From Microvirga sp052115485 (lineage in GTDB: Bacteria > Pseudomonadota > Alphaproteobacteria > Rhizobiales > Beijerinckiaceae), in assembly GCF_052115485.1 (NCBI RefSeq), contig NZ_JBFRGU010000005.1:248001-312000 (forward strand): DNA of 64,000 bases. The letters run 5' to 3'. Below the pieces are notes generated by a model. That model was given only the letters and a program-made list of their open reading frames with translations. It ran no database searches and had not been told where the DNA came from. Shown one piece after another: positions 34,093-43,400 of the stretch (the stretch's first letter is position 1; each line of letters starts with the position of its first letter). The position numbers were made by a program, and so were the translations under genes.

Positions 34093-35850
34093 GTGAGTTG
34101 GGGACCGCATCGCTGGCGGCTTTACAAGCTTGCGCTTCGCGAGTCCGGACGCGCCGTGGGCGGGGTTTTGTCACGCGGGGTCTCCTATCTGCGATTCGGC
34201 TCGGCGACGCCGACTCGCCTCCTGTTCGCGCCGCAGGATTTGCGCACCGCCGATCCGACCATTGCCAGCGACATTTATTCCGGGTTCTTCGCGTTTGCCG
34301 GCCGTGGCGTCGCCATGAGCGGCCGCTCGCCCTTCGAAGTCGAGCCGCCGACTCATGCCTGGGCCGAGGCCCTCTATGGTTTCGGCTGGCTACGCCATCT
34401 GCGCGCCGCAGGTACGGCGCTCGCTCAGGCCAATGCGCGCTCCCTCGTCGATGATTTCGTGACGGCCCGCATCGCCGACCGGAAAACCGCCTGCGAGACG
34501 CAGGTGATGGCTCGCCGCCTGATCGCCTTCATCAGCCAGTCGCCTCTCATTCTCGAAGGGGCGGATCACGGGTTTTACCAACGTTTCCTGCGCGTGCTCG
34601 GGCGCGCCGTGCGCGACATCGAGCGCGATGTCCGGTCCGGTGCATTGCCGGAACGGCGTCTCATGGCGGCGATCGCGCTCTGCTACGCGGGCTTGTGCTG
34701 TGAGGGGCTGGAAGGCTCCTTGCGCCGGGCTTCACGCCTGCTGACCCGCGAACTCGAACGGCAGATTCTGGTCGATGGCGGTCATGCCAGCCGTAATCCG
34801 CAGATCGTTGTCGATCTTCTGTTCGATCTTCTGCCCCTGCGCCAGATGTTCGCCAGCCGCGAAGTCGATACGCCGGAGGCGCTGCTTCACGCCATCGACC
34901 GCATGCTGCCGATGGTGCGCCTGTTCCGGCACGGGGACGGCACGCTCTCCCACTTCAACGGCATGGGTGTGACAGCGGCCGACCATCTGGCGACGCTCCT
35001 CACCTATGACGACATGCGCAGCCAGCCGATCCACCATGCGCCGCATTCCGGCTACGAGCGGCTGGAAGCGGGGCGCTCGCTCGTTGTCGCCGATGTGGGC
35101 GGCGCGCCTCCGACATTGCTGTCGGCCGCGGCTTGCGCGGGCTGCCTGTCTTTCGAGTTTTCAAGCGGCACGCAGCGCATCGTCGTCAATTGCGGCACGC
35201 CTCGCATCGCGAGTGACGCCCTTTTGCAGGCCTCGCGCTCCACGCCCGCCCATTCGACTGCGGCGATCAACGAAATCTCTTCTTGTCAGTTCGTCGGAGT
35301 CAAAGGGCTCTGGCTCGACCGCGTCATCGGCGAATGGCTGTTGCGACGCATCGGTCCGGTGGTCTTGAGCGCTCCTGAGAACGTGGTGGCCGAGCGCACA
35401 GAACGGGACCGTGTTCAGGGCCTCAACGCCAGTCACGACGGCTATCTGCAATCCTTCGGCATCCGTCACGAGCGGCGGTGGCAGCTCTCGCCCGACGGCA
35501 ACATGCTCGAAGGTGAGGATATCTTCTGGGGCGAGGGCGAAGTTCCGCACGATTCGGAAGCCGTGATCCGCTTTCACCTGGCGCCTGGGGTCAAGGCGAG
35601 CCGCGCCCAAGGCGGCCGCGTCGTGATGCTGCTTCTGCCCAATCGGGAAGCGTGGCAATTCGAAGTTACGCCCGGCGAAGCTTTTGTCGAGGACAGCATG
35701 TTCCTCGCGGCGAACGACGGCATGCGTCGCACGGAGCAGATCGTACTTGCAGTGCGCCCGAGCGAAGTGCCGAACCTGCGCTGGCGGTTCGAGCGCCTCG
35801 CCCGCATGGAATCTCCGCGCCCGGCCGAGCCTGGTCCGGAACTTCTCTAG
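34093..35850 (+). CDS. Heparinase II/III family protein
   Basis: This 585-residue protein has an alpha-helical toroid in the N-terminal half and a heparinase II/III beta domain towards the end (LVVADVGGAPPTLLSAAACA, FEFSSGTQRIVVNCGTP, LWLDRVIGEWLL). Family members are polysaccharide lyases. The conserved place in the rsmB-purH neighbourhood of Rhizobiales suggests a housekeeping envelope role instead of catabolism. No signal peptide is clear, which is odd for such an enzyme. Start is GTG 34093 with AGAGGAG upstream. Its TAG stop is part of the repeat that follows. Confidence 0.88.
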   Translation: MSWGPHRWRLYKLALRESGRAVGGVLSRGVSYLRFGSATPTRLLFAPQDLRTADPTIASDIYSGFFAFAGRGVAMSGRSPFEVEPPTHAWAEALYGFGWLRHLRAAGTALAQANARSLVDDFVTARIADRKTACETQVMARRLIAFISQSPLILEGADHGFYQRFLRVLGRAVRDIERDVRSGALPERRLMAAIALCYAGLCCEGLEGSLRRASRLLTRELERQILVDGGHASRNPQIVVDLLFDLLPLRQMFASREVDTPEALLHAIDRMLPMVRLFRHGDGTLSHFNGMGVTAADHLATLLTYDDMRSQPIHHAPHSGYERLEAGRSLVVADVGGAPPTLLSAAACAGCLSFEFSSGTQRIVVNCGTPRIASDALLQASRSTPAHSTAAINEISSCQFVGVKGLWLDRVIGEWLLRRIGPVVLSAPENVVAERTERDRVQGLNASHDGYLQSFGIRHERRWQLSPDGNMLEGEDIFWGEGEVPHDSEAVIRFHLAPGVKASRAQGGRVVMLLLPNREAWQFEVTPGEAFVEDSMFLAANDGMRRTEQIVLAVRPSEVPNLRWRFERLARMESPRPAEPGPELL

Positions 35851-35952
35851 AGTTTGATCAGAACAAGTGGAAACCGGTTGTTCGCCCGGATCATGCGGCA
35901 ATAAGGAATCGAGAGCTTGATCGTGTTTCAAAGAGACACGATCAAGCTCTAG
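35845..35952. repeat. Two-module palindromic repeat (copy 3, inverted)
   Basis: Read on the minus strand this is the same element as copy 1. Here module two comes first (CTCTAGAGTTTGATCAGAAC ... GGATCATGCG) and the stem-loop GAGCTTGATCGTGTTTC / GAGACACGATCAAGCTC follows. The heparinase gene stop TAG is the TAG of CTCTAG at its left tip. The space from here to 36070 has no other recognisable feature. Confidence 0.85.
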
Positions 35953-36070
35953 ATCATCTCCGATAACCGCCCAAGATCGTGCTGCCTGTGCATCATGGGC
36001 GAAACCGATTGCTCGGGCGTTGGTGTGCGTGTAGGCGATTCCGTTAGGTAATCTTCAAGGAAAAATAATC

Positions 36071-36202
36071 GTGATTCATCATCACAAAAGACAGGTTCAA
36101 CCGCTGCAGCGCCCGCACGTTCAGCGCCTTGCGGGACTTGTCGTCGCGGTGATGGTGCTGGCGCTGATCGTCTACGGCTATCAGTTCTGGTGGACCGAGT
36201 AG
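36071..36202 (+). CDS. Small single-pass membrane peptide
   Basis: A 43-residue frame starts at GTG 36071, 9 bases after AAGGA. The peptide has a basic, His-rich start (IHHHKRQVQP), one membrane segment (LAGLVVAVMVLALIVYGYQF) and ends WWTE. Its composition is that of many small inner-membrane peptides near envelope genes. I do not know the family. It sits between a repeat and the RTX gene on the opposite strand. Confidence 0.6.
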   Translation: MIHHHKRQVQPLQRPHVQRLAGLVVAVMVLALIVYGYQFWWTE

Positions 36203-36218
36203 ATCGACGCGGCCGCCG

Positions 36219-37133
36219 TCAAATCACGAAGAAATCGGCTGCCGTCATTTTCAGGTTTTTCGACACGATTGCGAATTGAACCTGCTGAAGCGGTCCCGTG
36301 CCGTCGGGGTCGAAATAGAGCGCGCCTTCCTTCTTGTTGTAGATGATCCGGTCCGAGGCGTCGTGCGCCGCAGGGCCGATCCAGAAGGCGGAAGCCTTCA
36401 GGACGCCTTTCTTGCCCACCGCCTTGAAGACTGCGCGGGAGAGGTGAATCGTGTCCTGCACCACGTTGAAATCCGTGATGCGGTCGATATCGAAGATGGA
36501 AGAGACGGGCTGATCGAACACGAACACGTCCTTGCCCGCACCGCCGCTGAGGACGTCCCGGCCCTGTCCGCCGATCAGCTTGTCGTTGCCGGCGCCGCCG
36601 AAGAGAGAGTCGTCGTCCAGGCTGCCATCGAGCGTATCGTTCCCGGTTCCCCCGTAGAGCGTGTCATAGCCGCTGCCGCCGTCGAGCTTGTCGTTGCCGC
36701 CCGAGCCGTAGAGCAGATCCGAGCCTGCCTGGCCCTTGATGACGTCGTTGCCGGCAAAGCCATCGATCCGGTCCGCCGCGCGACTGCCGGAGATGACGTC
36801 GTTGCCCGACAGAATCGTCGCAACCGCCGTGTCGGAATCGTTATAATAGACCCAGTTGTAGAATTGCTCCGCCGAGATCGCGAAGTTGGAAATGGTGAGC
36901 TCCGGCAGATCCCATTCGTCATAAAGCGAGATCTTGGTCAGGACACCGTCGATCAGATGGCCGGTGTAGCGGTCGTAACCGAAATCGTAGCCAACGAAAT
37001 CAGCGTAGCCGTACTGGTAGTCGATCTGCATCCAGGTCGACGTGTCTGCTGTCATCTCGCCTTCGTACCAGTCGCCAATGGCGAAGTTCGAGGTGTCGAG
37101 GGCGGCGTCCAGGCCGGCGGAAACGTAAGCCAT
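36219..37133 (-). CDS. RTX-type calcium-binding repeat protein, paralogue 3
   Basis: This 304-residue protein has an N-terminal domain rich in Tyr and Asp (residues 1-110, YQYGYADFVGYDFGYDRYTG), not found in the other two. Some seven nonapeptide repeats follow (SGSRAADRIDGFAGNDVIKG onward), and then the same C-terminal cap (RITDFNVVQDTIHL, IGPAAHDASDRIIYN, FDPDGTG). It should be exported by type I secretion. The gene splits the usual heparinase-purH adjacency. ATG is at 37133. Confidence 0.88.
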   Translation of the reverse strand: MAYVSAGLDAALDTSNFAIGDWYEGEMTADTSTWMQIDYQYGYADFVGYDFGYDRYTGHLIDGVLTKISLYDEWDLPELTISNFAISAEQFYNWVYYNDSDTAVATILSGNDVISGSRAADRIDGFAGNDVIKGQAGSDLLYGSGGNDKLDGGSGYDTLYGGTGNDTLDGSLDDDSLFGGAGNDKLIGGQGRDVLSGGAGKDVFVFDQPVSSIFDIDRITDFNVVQDTIHLSRAVFKAVGKKGVLKASAFWIGPAAHDASDRIIYNKKEGALYFDPDGTGPLQQVQFAIVSKNLKMTAADFFVI

Positions 37134-37294
37134 TGCATGTTTTCCAAGATTTCAGCTCGTCGAAGCGAACAGCCAAGTTCTAGCGCGATGACTTGAACAG
37201 CTCCTTAACGGCTCCGGTGGCGCCCCACGGTTTCCATTCCGGCGCCATCGTGCTATCGCGCGCGCATCCCCCACCTCAATGGAGCGGCCTTGCC

Positions 37295-38887
37295 ATGCCG
37301 ACCGATCTGAAGCGCGTTACCCGCGCCCTGTTGTCCGTGTCCGACAAGACGGGACTCGTGGATTTTGCGAAGGCGCTCAGCGCGAAAGGCGTCGAGCTCG
37401 TCTCGACCGGCGGCACGAAGAAGGCGCTCCAGGAGGCGGGGCTCACCGTCAAGGACGTGAGCGATCTCACCGGCTTTCCTGAAATGATGGACGGGCGCGT
37501 GAAGACGTTGCATCCGGGCGTTCATGGCGGGTTGCTCGGCATTCGCGCCAATCCCGAACATCAGGCGGCCATGCTGGCCCACGGCATCGTCCCCATCGAT
37601 CTTCTGGTGGTGAACCTCTATCCCTTCGAGGCGACCATCGCCGCGAACCGGCCTTATGAGGATTGCATCGAGAATATCGATATCGGCGGCCCGGCCATGA
37701 TCCGCGCGGCGGCTAAAAACCATGATGACGTGGCCGTTGTGGTCGACGGCGCGGATTATGCGATGATCGTGGACGAGCTGGCTTCTCAGGATGGCGCTCT
37801 TTCGCAAGAATTGCGCCGCCGCCTTGCGCAGAAGGCTTATGCCCGCACCGCCGCTTATGACGCGGCGATTTCCAATTGGCTCGCGACCGAACTCGGCGAG
37901 GAGACGCCGCCCTATCGCGCCATCGGCGGCACATTGGCCGAGGTGATGCGCTATGGCGAGAACCCGCATCAATCGGCTGCTTTCTACAAGACGCCTGAAA
38001 AACGTCCGGGCGTCGCGACGGCCCGTCAGGTGCAGGGCAAGCAGCTCTCCTACAACAATATCAACGACACCGACGCGGCCTATGAATGCGTGTCGGAATT
38101 CCTGCCCGAGCGCTCCGCCGCCATCGTGATCGTGAAGCACGCCAATCCGTGCGGCGTCGCTGAAGGCACGACCTTGCGCGAGGCCTACGAGAAGGCTTTG
38201 CGCTGCGATCCCGTGTCGGTCTTCGGCGGCATTGTCGCCATGAACCGCCCACTCGATGCGGAGGCCGCGCGCGCCATCACCGAGATTTTCACCGAGGTCA
38301 TCATCGCGCCTGACGCGAGCGAAGAGGCCATCGCCATCGTCGCCGCGAAGAAGAACCTGCGTCTGTTGCTGGCAGGCGGTCTGCCTGATCCGCGCCAGGA
38401 AGGGCTCGTGATCCGCACGGTCGCCGGTGGTTTCCTCGCCCAGGCGCGCGACAACGCCGTCGTCGATGCCATGGATCTCAAGGTCGTGACCAAGCGCGCG
38501 CCGTCGGATCGCGAATTGGCTGACTTACGCTTTGCTTTCCGTGTCGCCAAGCATGCGAAGTCGAACGCCATCGTCTACGCCAAGGACGGCGCCACGGTCG
38601 GCGTCGGCGCGGGCCAGATGAGCCGGGTCGATTCCTCCCGCATCGCGGCCTGGAAGGCCGCCGAGGCCGCGAAGGCGGCGGGCCTGCCGGAAACCCTCGC
38701 CAAGGGTTCGGTCGTGGCGTCAGACGCCTTCTTCCCCTTCGCCGACGGTTTGCTCGCGGCGGCGGAAGCGGGCGCGACGGCGGTGATCCAGCCGGGCGGC
38801 TCGATGCGCGACGACGAGGTGATCAAGGCGGCGGACGAGGCTGGCCTCGCGATGGTGTTTACCGGGTATCGGCACTTCCGGCACTGA
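37295..38887 (+). CDS. purH: Bifunctional AICAR formyltransferase / IMP cyclohydrolase
   Basis: This 530-residue enzyme makes the last two steps of purine synthesis. The N-terminal IMP cyclohydrolase has LLSVSDKTGLVDFAKAL and VKTLHPGVHGG. The C-terminal formyltransferase has IVIVKHANPCGVAEG, with the Lys-His pair, and SDAFFPFADG, ending in MVFTGYRHFRH. ATG 37295 is the family start. The frame is open further upstream, but that part is not conserved. Confidence 0.97.
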   Translation: MPTDLKRVTRALLSVSDKTGLVDFAKALSAKGVELVSTGGTKKALQEAGLTVKDVSDLTGFPEMMDGRVKTLHPGVHGGLLGIRANPEHQAAMLAHGIVPIDLLVVNLYPFEATIAANRPYEDCIENIDIGGPAMIRAAAKNHDDVAVVVDGADYAMIVDELASQDGALSQELRRRLAQKAYARTAAYDAAISNWLATELGEETPPYRAIGGTLAEVMRYGENPHQSAAFYKTPEKRPGVATARQVQGKQLSYNNINDTDAAYECVSEFLPERSAAIVIVKHANPCGVAEGTTLREAYEKALRCDPVSVFGGIVAMNRPLDAEAARAITEIFTEVIIAPDASEEAIAIVAAKKNLRLLLAGGLPDPRQEGLVIRTVAGGFLAQARDNAVVDAMDLKVVTKRAPSDRELADLRFAFRVAKHAKSNAIVYAKDGATVGVGAGQMSRVDSSRIAAWKAAEAAKAAGLPETLAKGSVVASDAFFPFADGLLAAAEAGATAVIQPGGSMRDDEVIKAADEAGLAMVFTGYRHFRH

Positions 38888-38891
38888 CAAG

Positions 38892-38990
38892 CGTCATTCC
38901 GGACGCCGAAGGCGATCCGGAAGCGCATGACGAGATGGGCGCCGTACTCGTTTGACGATCCCGGGTTCCGCTTCGCGGCCCCGGGATGAC
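38892..38990. repeat. CATTCCGG repeat, full copy
   Basis: GCGTCATTCCGGACGCCGAA at the left and GCGGCCCCGGGATGAC at the right form inverted ends between the convergent purH and MFS genes. A repeat of this kind in a convergent space could act as a bidirectional transcription stop. Confidence 0.7.
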
Positions 38991-39001
38991 GGCGCTATCA
39001 T

Positions 39002-40405
39002 TCACACCCGCTTCACGCCGCCCAACAGCCACCCACCGACCGCAAAGAACGCGATCAAGACGCCAGGTGCCGCGGCTTGCGTTCCGGACAGGCTCGTCGC
39101 GATGGCAACAGCGAGCGGAGCGAGGAAAGATGTGACTTTTCCCGACAGGGCGAGCAGACCGAAATAACGGCCCGCCTCATGCGCCGGAACGAGGCGCGCG
39201 AGCAGGCTGCGCGAAGAGGCCTGCAAAGGTCCGGCAACCGCACCGATGATGAGGCCGAGGGCGACGAACACCTTTTCCGGCGTGGACGGATAAAGCCCCG
39301 CGCCGCCCATCTCCGACGGCGCGGTCGGCACGATGAAGAAGATGTGGCCGGGGCCAAGCGACAGCACGCCGAGGCAGACCGTGATCAGCACGATGATCGC
39401 GCCCATGATCACGGGTTTTGCACCGAAACGGTCGTCGAGCCGCCCGCCAATCAATGCGCCGATGGTGCCGGTGATGGTGAGCAGAATGCCGAAGACGCCG
39501 AGCTCCGTCGCGCGCCAGCCGAACACGCCCGCGCCGTAGATGCCGCCGAAGGCGAAGAGCGCGACGAGCGCATCCTGATAGACCATGTTCGCCAGAAGAA
39601 AACGGCCCACACTCTCATGCCGGCGCGCATCCGCGATGGTGCTCCTCACCTGCGAGATCCCTTTGCGCACGGCCTCCCGCATCGGAAGACTGGAGCGCGC
39701 AATGTCCGGCGTGAAGACGAAGAGCGGCATGATGAAAGCCAGAAACCACAGGGCCGAGAAGGGTCCTGTGATGCGGTCGCCCTCGCGCGCGGCGGGGTCG
39801 AGGCCGAACAGAGGCTTGAAGCCCAGCAGCGTTCGGCCCGTCTCCTGGTCGGCGGCGAGGAAGCCGAGCACGATCACGAGCGAAATCAGACCACCCATAT
39901 AGCCGATGGCCCAGCCAGTACCGGAGAGCCGCCCGAAGCGTTCCGGCGGCACGAGATGCGGGATCATCGAATTGTTGAACACGGCCGCGACCTCGACGGC
40001 GACCGTGCCGAAGGCGAAGGCCAGAAGCGCAATCGCGATTCCATGAGCCGCGCCGGGTGCGGCGAACCACATGACGCTGCAGGCGAGAAAGAGAACGAGC
40101 CCACATCCGGCGATCCAGGGCTTCTTCGGACCCGTCGCATCGGCAATCGAACCGAGAACGGGAGAGAGAAAGGCCAGCGTCAGCCCGGCCAAAGCCGTCG
40201 CGTAACCCCACAAGCTCTGGCCGATGACCGGATCCGGCGCGAGGGCCGAGGCGAAATAGGGCGCGAAGACGAAAGTGGTGACGAGAGTGAAGAAGGGCTG
40301 GCACGCCCAGTCGAAGAACAGCCAGCCGAAGATGGCTGCGCGGGATGCCGAGGGTTTGATTGCGATGGCGTCACCACCGGAAAGAGGCGACGACGCCATC
40401 GTCAT
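39002..40405 (-). CDS. MFS transporter, UMF1/BtlA-like family
   Basis: This 467-residue protein has 11-12 membrane segments. The family sequence near the start is FGWLFFDWACQPFFTLVTTFVFAPYF, followed by LAFLSPVLGSIADATGPKK, the major-facilitator loop, and RLDDRFGAKPV. Members of this branch are annotated from autophagy-related efflux in fungi; the bacterial substrates are unknown. Its ATG is 3 bases after the NAD-GDH stop, so the two are co-transcribed. Confidence 0.88.
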   Translation of the reverse strand: MTMASSPLSGGDAIAIKPSASRAAIFGWLFFDWACQPFFTLVTTFVFAPYFASALAPDPVIGQSLWGYATALAGLTLAFLSPVLGSIADATGPKKPWIAGCGLVLFLACSVMWFAAPGAAHGIAIALLAFAFGTVAVEVAAVFNNSMIPHLVPPERFGRLSGTGWAIGYMGGLISLVIVLGFLAADQETGRTLLGFKPLFGLDPAAREGDRITGPFSALWFLAFIMPLFVFTPDIARSSLPMREAVRKGISQVRSTIADARRHESVGRFLLANMVYQDALVALFAFGGIYGAGVFGWRATELGVFGILLTITGTIGALIGGRLDDRFGAKPVIMGAIIVLITVCLGVLSLGPGHIFFIVPTAPSEMGGAGLYPSTPEKVFVALGLIIGAVAGPLQASSRSLLARLVPAHEAGRYFGLLALSGKVTSFLAPLAVAIATSLSGTQAAAPGVLIAFFAVGGWLLGGVKRV

Positions 40406-40407
40406 GT

Positions 40408-43400
40408 TTATCCCTTGACCAGGTCGCCCAGAAGGCTCGCCGCGACGGTCACCTTCGAGAGAGTGAGGCCCGAGGTGACGATGTTGTCGATGGCACTTCT
40501 GATCCGCGCGAGATCCGCGCCGCGTCGTTCGCTCCATGCGGCCACGCCTTCCTCGCCCGCCGGTCCCTGCGAGACGATTTCGGCAGTGAGGTTGCGGTGA
40601 GCCAGGGCGATGCCGTCGATGGCGCGGTCGAGCGCGAGACGATCGAAATAATCGCTGACGTTGATTTCGCGCGCCTCGTGGGTCAGCGCGCCGAGACGGA
40701 ACGCCGCTTCGAGAGCGAAATGCGTGCGAGCGATGTCGAGCACGGGACGGCCCGTCTTTTGCGCCGTCAGGACGATATCGGGGGCGGCGACGAGATCGGT
40801 GAGGGCGGCGAGGCGGCTCGCCAGATCTTCGGGAACGCCTTGCGCGACAAGGTTCTTCGTCCGCTCCTCCAGCAGGACAAGCGCTCCCGGTGCGAGCGTT
40901 GTGCGCAGCGAGCGTCCCACATCCGCGACACCCGCGCCATAAATGCCGACGATGGCATCGAGGGGCGTGTGGAGGAAGTCCACGTTGCGGATGAACCACA
41001 CGATGCGGTTCATGAGCAGATCCTGCAGATCGCCATAGAGGCTCAATTGCAGGGCGCCCGGCACCTTGCCGTCGAGGGCGTCGATGGCGAAGTTGAGGTC
41101 CGTGAGACCGAAAGCATCGCGCGTCGCGGCGTAAGCTGCGGCAATGGTCGGCGCATCCGTCCCGGTCTGATCGACGAGGCGGGCGACCACGGTCGGGCCG
41201 CAGCGATTGATGATCGCGTTGGCAAGCTGTGTCGCGATGATTTCGCGGCGCAGGCGATGGGTCGCGATGGCATCGGGGAAACGCTCGCGCATTTCGTCCG
41301 GGAAATACCGGTCCAGCTCCTTGCCGAGATAAGGATCGTCCGGCACCGCGCTTTCCAAAAGCGCATCGTGCAGGGTGAGCTTGGCGTAGGCCAGCAGCAC
41401 CGCGATTTCGGGCCGTGTCAGCGCCTCGCCGCGACGGGCGCGTTCGGTCAGCGTCGCGTCGTCGGGGAGATATTCCACATTGCGGTCCAGGCGACCTTGA
41501 GCCTCGAGCATGTGCATGAGACGCCGTGCGAAACCGAGATCGGAAACGCCGTGCCGTTCGGCCAGCGAAAGCGCCAGCGTCTGGAGGTAGTTGTTGCGCA
41601 GGACGAGACGTGCCACCTCGTCGGTCATGTGGGCGAGAAGCGCGTTGCGCGTCTCATAGGACAACCGTCCGTCGCGTTCTGGCGTCGTGAGCGCGATCTT
41701 GATGTTCACTTCCACGTCGGAGGTGTTCACGCCCGCCGAATTGTCGATGGCGTCGGTGTTGAGGCGAATGCCGGCGCACGCGGCTTCGATGCGCCCGCGT
41801 TGGGTCATGCCGAGATTGGCGCCTTCGCCGATCACCTTGGCGCGGACATCCCCGCCGGTGATGCGGATGGCGTCGTTGGCGCGGTCGCCGACCTGCTCGT
41901 CGGTCTCCGTTGCTGCGCGGATATAAGTACCGATGCCGCCGAACCAGAGCAGGCCGACCTGCGCTTTCAGGATCGCGGTCATCACCTCGCTCGGTGCGGC
42001 CTCGGTTTTGTCGAGGTCGAGGAGCGCACGGACTTCCGGCGAGAGCGGAATCGACTTCGCACTACGCGGGAAAATGCCGCCGCCCTTCGAAATCAGGCTC
42101 TTGTCGTAATCCTGCCAGCTCGAACGCGGTAGCCCGAAAAGGCGCTCGCGCTCCTTGAACGTGGTTTCCGGATCGGGATTGGGATCGAGGAAGATGTCGC
42201 GATGGTCGAAGGCCGCGACGAGCTTGAGCGCACGCGACAACAGCATGCCGTTGCCGAACACGTCGCCGGACATGTCGCCCACGCCCGCCACCGTCACCGG
42301 TTGCGTCTGGATGTCGATATCCATTTCGCGGAAGTGACGCTTCACGGCCTCCCACGCACCGCGCGCGGTGATGCCCATCTTCTTGTGGTCGTAGCCTTGG
42401 CTGCCGCCGGAGGCGAAGGCGTCGCCGAGCCAGTGATGCTTTTCGGCGGAGAGCGCATTCGCCGTGTCGGAGAACGTCGCCGTGCCCTTGTCGGCGGCGA
42501 CCACGAGATACGGATCGTCCCCGTCATGGCGCACCGTGTCGGCGGGCGGCGCCACATGGTCGCCCTCGATATTGTCGGTGAGCTGAAGCAGGGTACGCAC
42601 GAAAATGCGGTAGCTTTCCGTACCCTCATGGAGCCAGGCCTGGCGGTCGCTCGGCGGCGGCAGGTGCTTGGGCACAAACCCGCCCTTTGCGCCCACCGGC
42701 ACGATGACCGCGTTCTTGACCTGCTGCGCCTTCACGAGGCCGAGCACTTCCGTGCGGAAATCCTGCGGGCGGTCCGACCAGCGAAGGCCGCCGCGCGCCA
42801 CCTTGCCGAAGCGCAGATGCACGCCTTCGACGCGGGGCGAATAGACGAAGATTTCGTAGAGGGGCCTTGGCAGGGGCAGGCCATCCACCTTCGCGCATTC
42901 GAATTTGAACGAGATCGTCTGGCGCGGCAAACCGTTCGCTTCCAGCTGGAAGAAATTGGTGCGGGTCGCGGCCTCGATGAGATTGATGAAGCGCCGCAGA
43001 ATGCGGTCGTCATCGAGGCTGGTGACGTCCTTCAACAGCTCTTCGATGCTGGCGCGGATTTCGGCTTCCTTTGCCGTGCGCGTCTCTATCGTCTCGATAC
43101 GCGGATCGAAGCGGGCGTAGAAATACGCGACCAGTTCTTCCGCGATGACGCTGTGGCGGGCGAGCGTTTCAGCCAGGTAATCCTGCGCGTAGGCGATGCG
43201 GATCTGGCGGAGATACCGGCCGAAAGCGCGCACCATGGCGACATCGCGCCAGCCGAGCCCGGCTTCGAGAACGAGGCGATTGAAGGCGTCCGATTCGGCA
43301 AGGCCTCGGAACAGGGCGAGCAAGGCGGCTTCGATCAGATCCTGAATCGCTGCGATGTCGATGGCGCCGCCGGAAGCACGCTCCAGGGTCATGTCGTGCA

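Noticed and set aside
39077..42132. Long plus-strand frames opposite the MFS transporter and GDH genes
   Set aside because: Highly charged, motif-free products; both real genes are on the minus strand.
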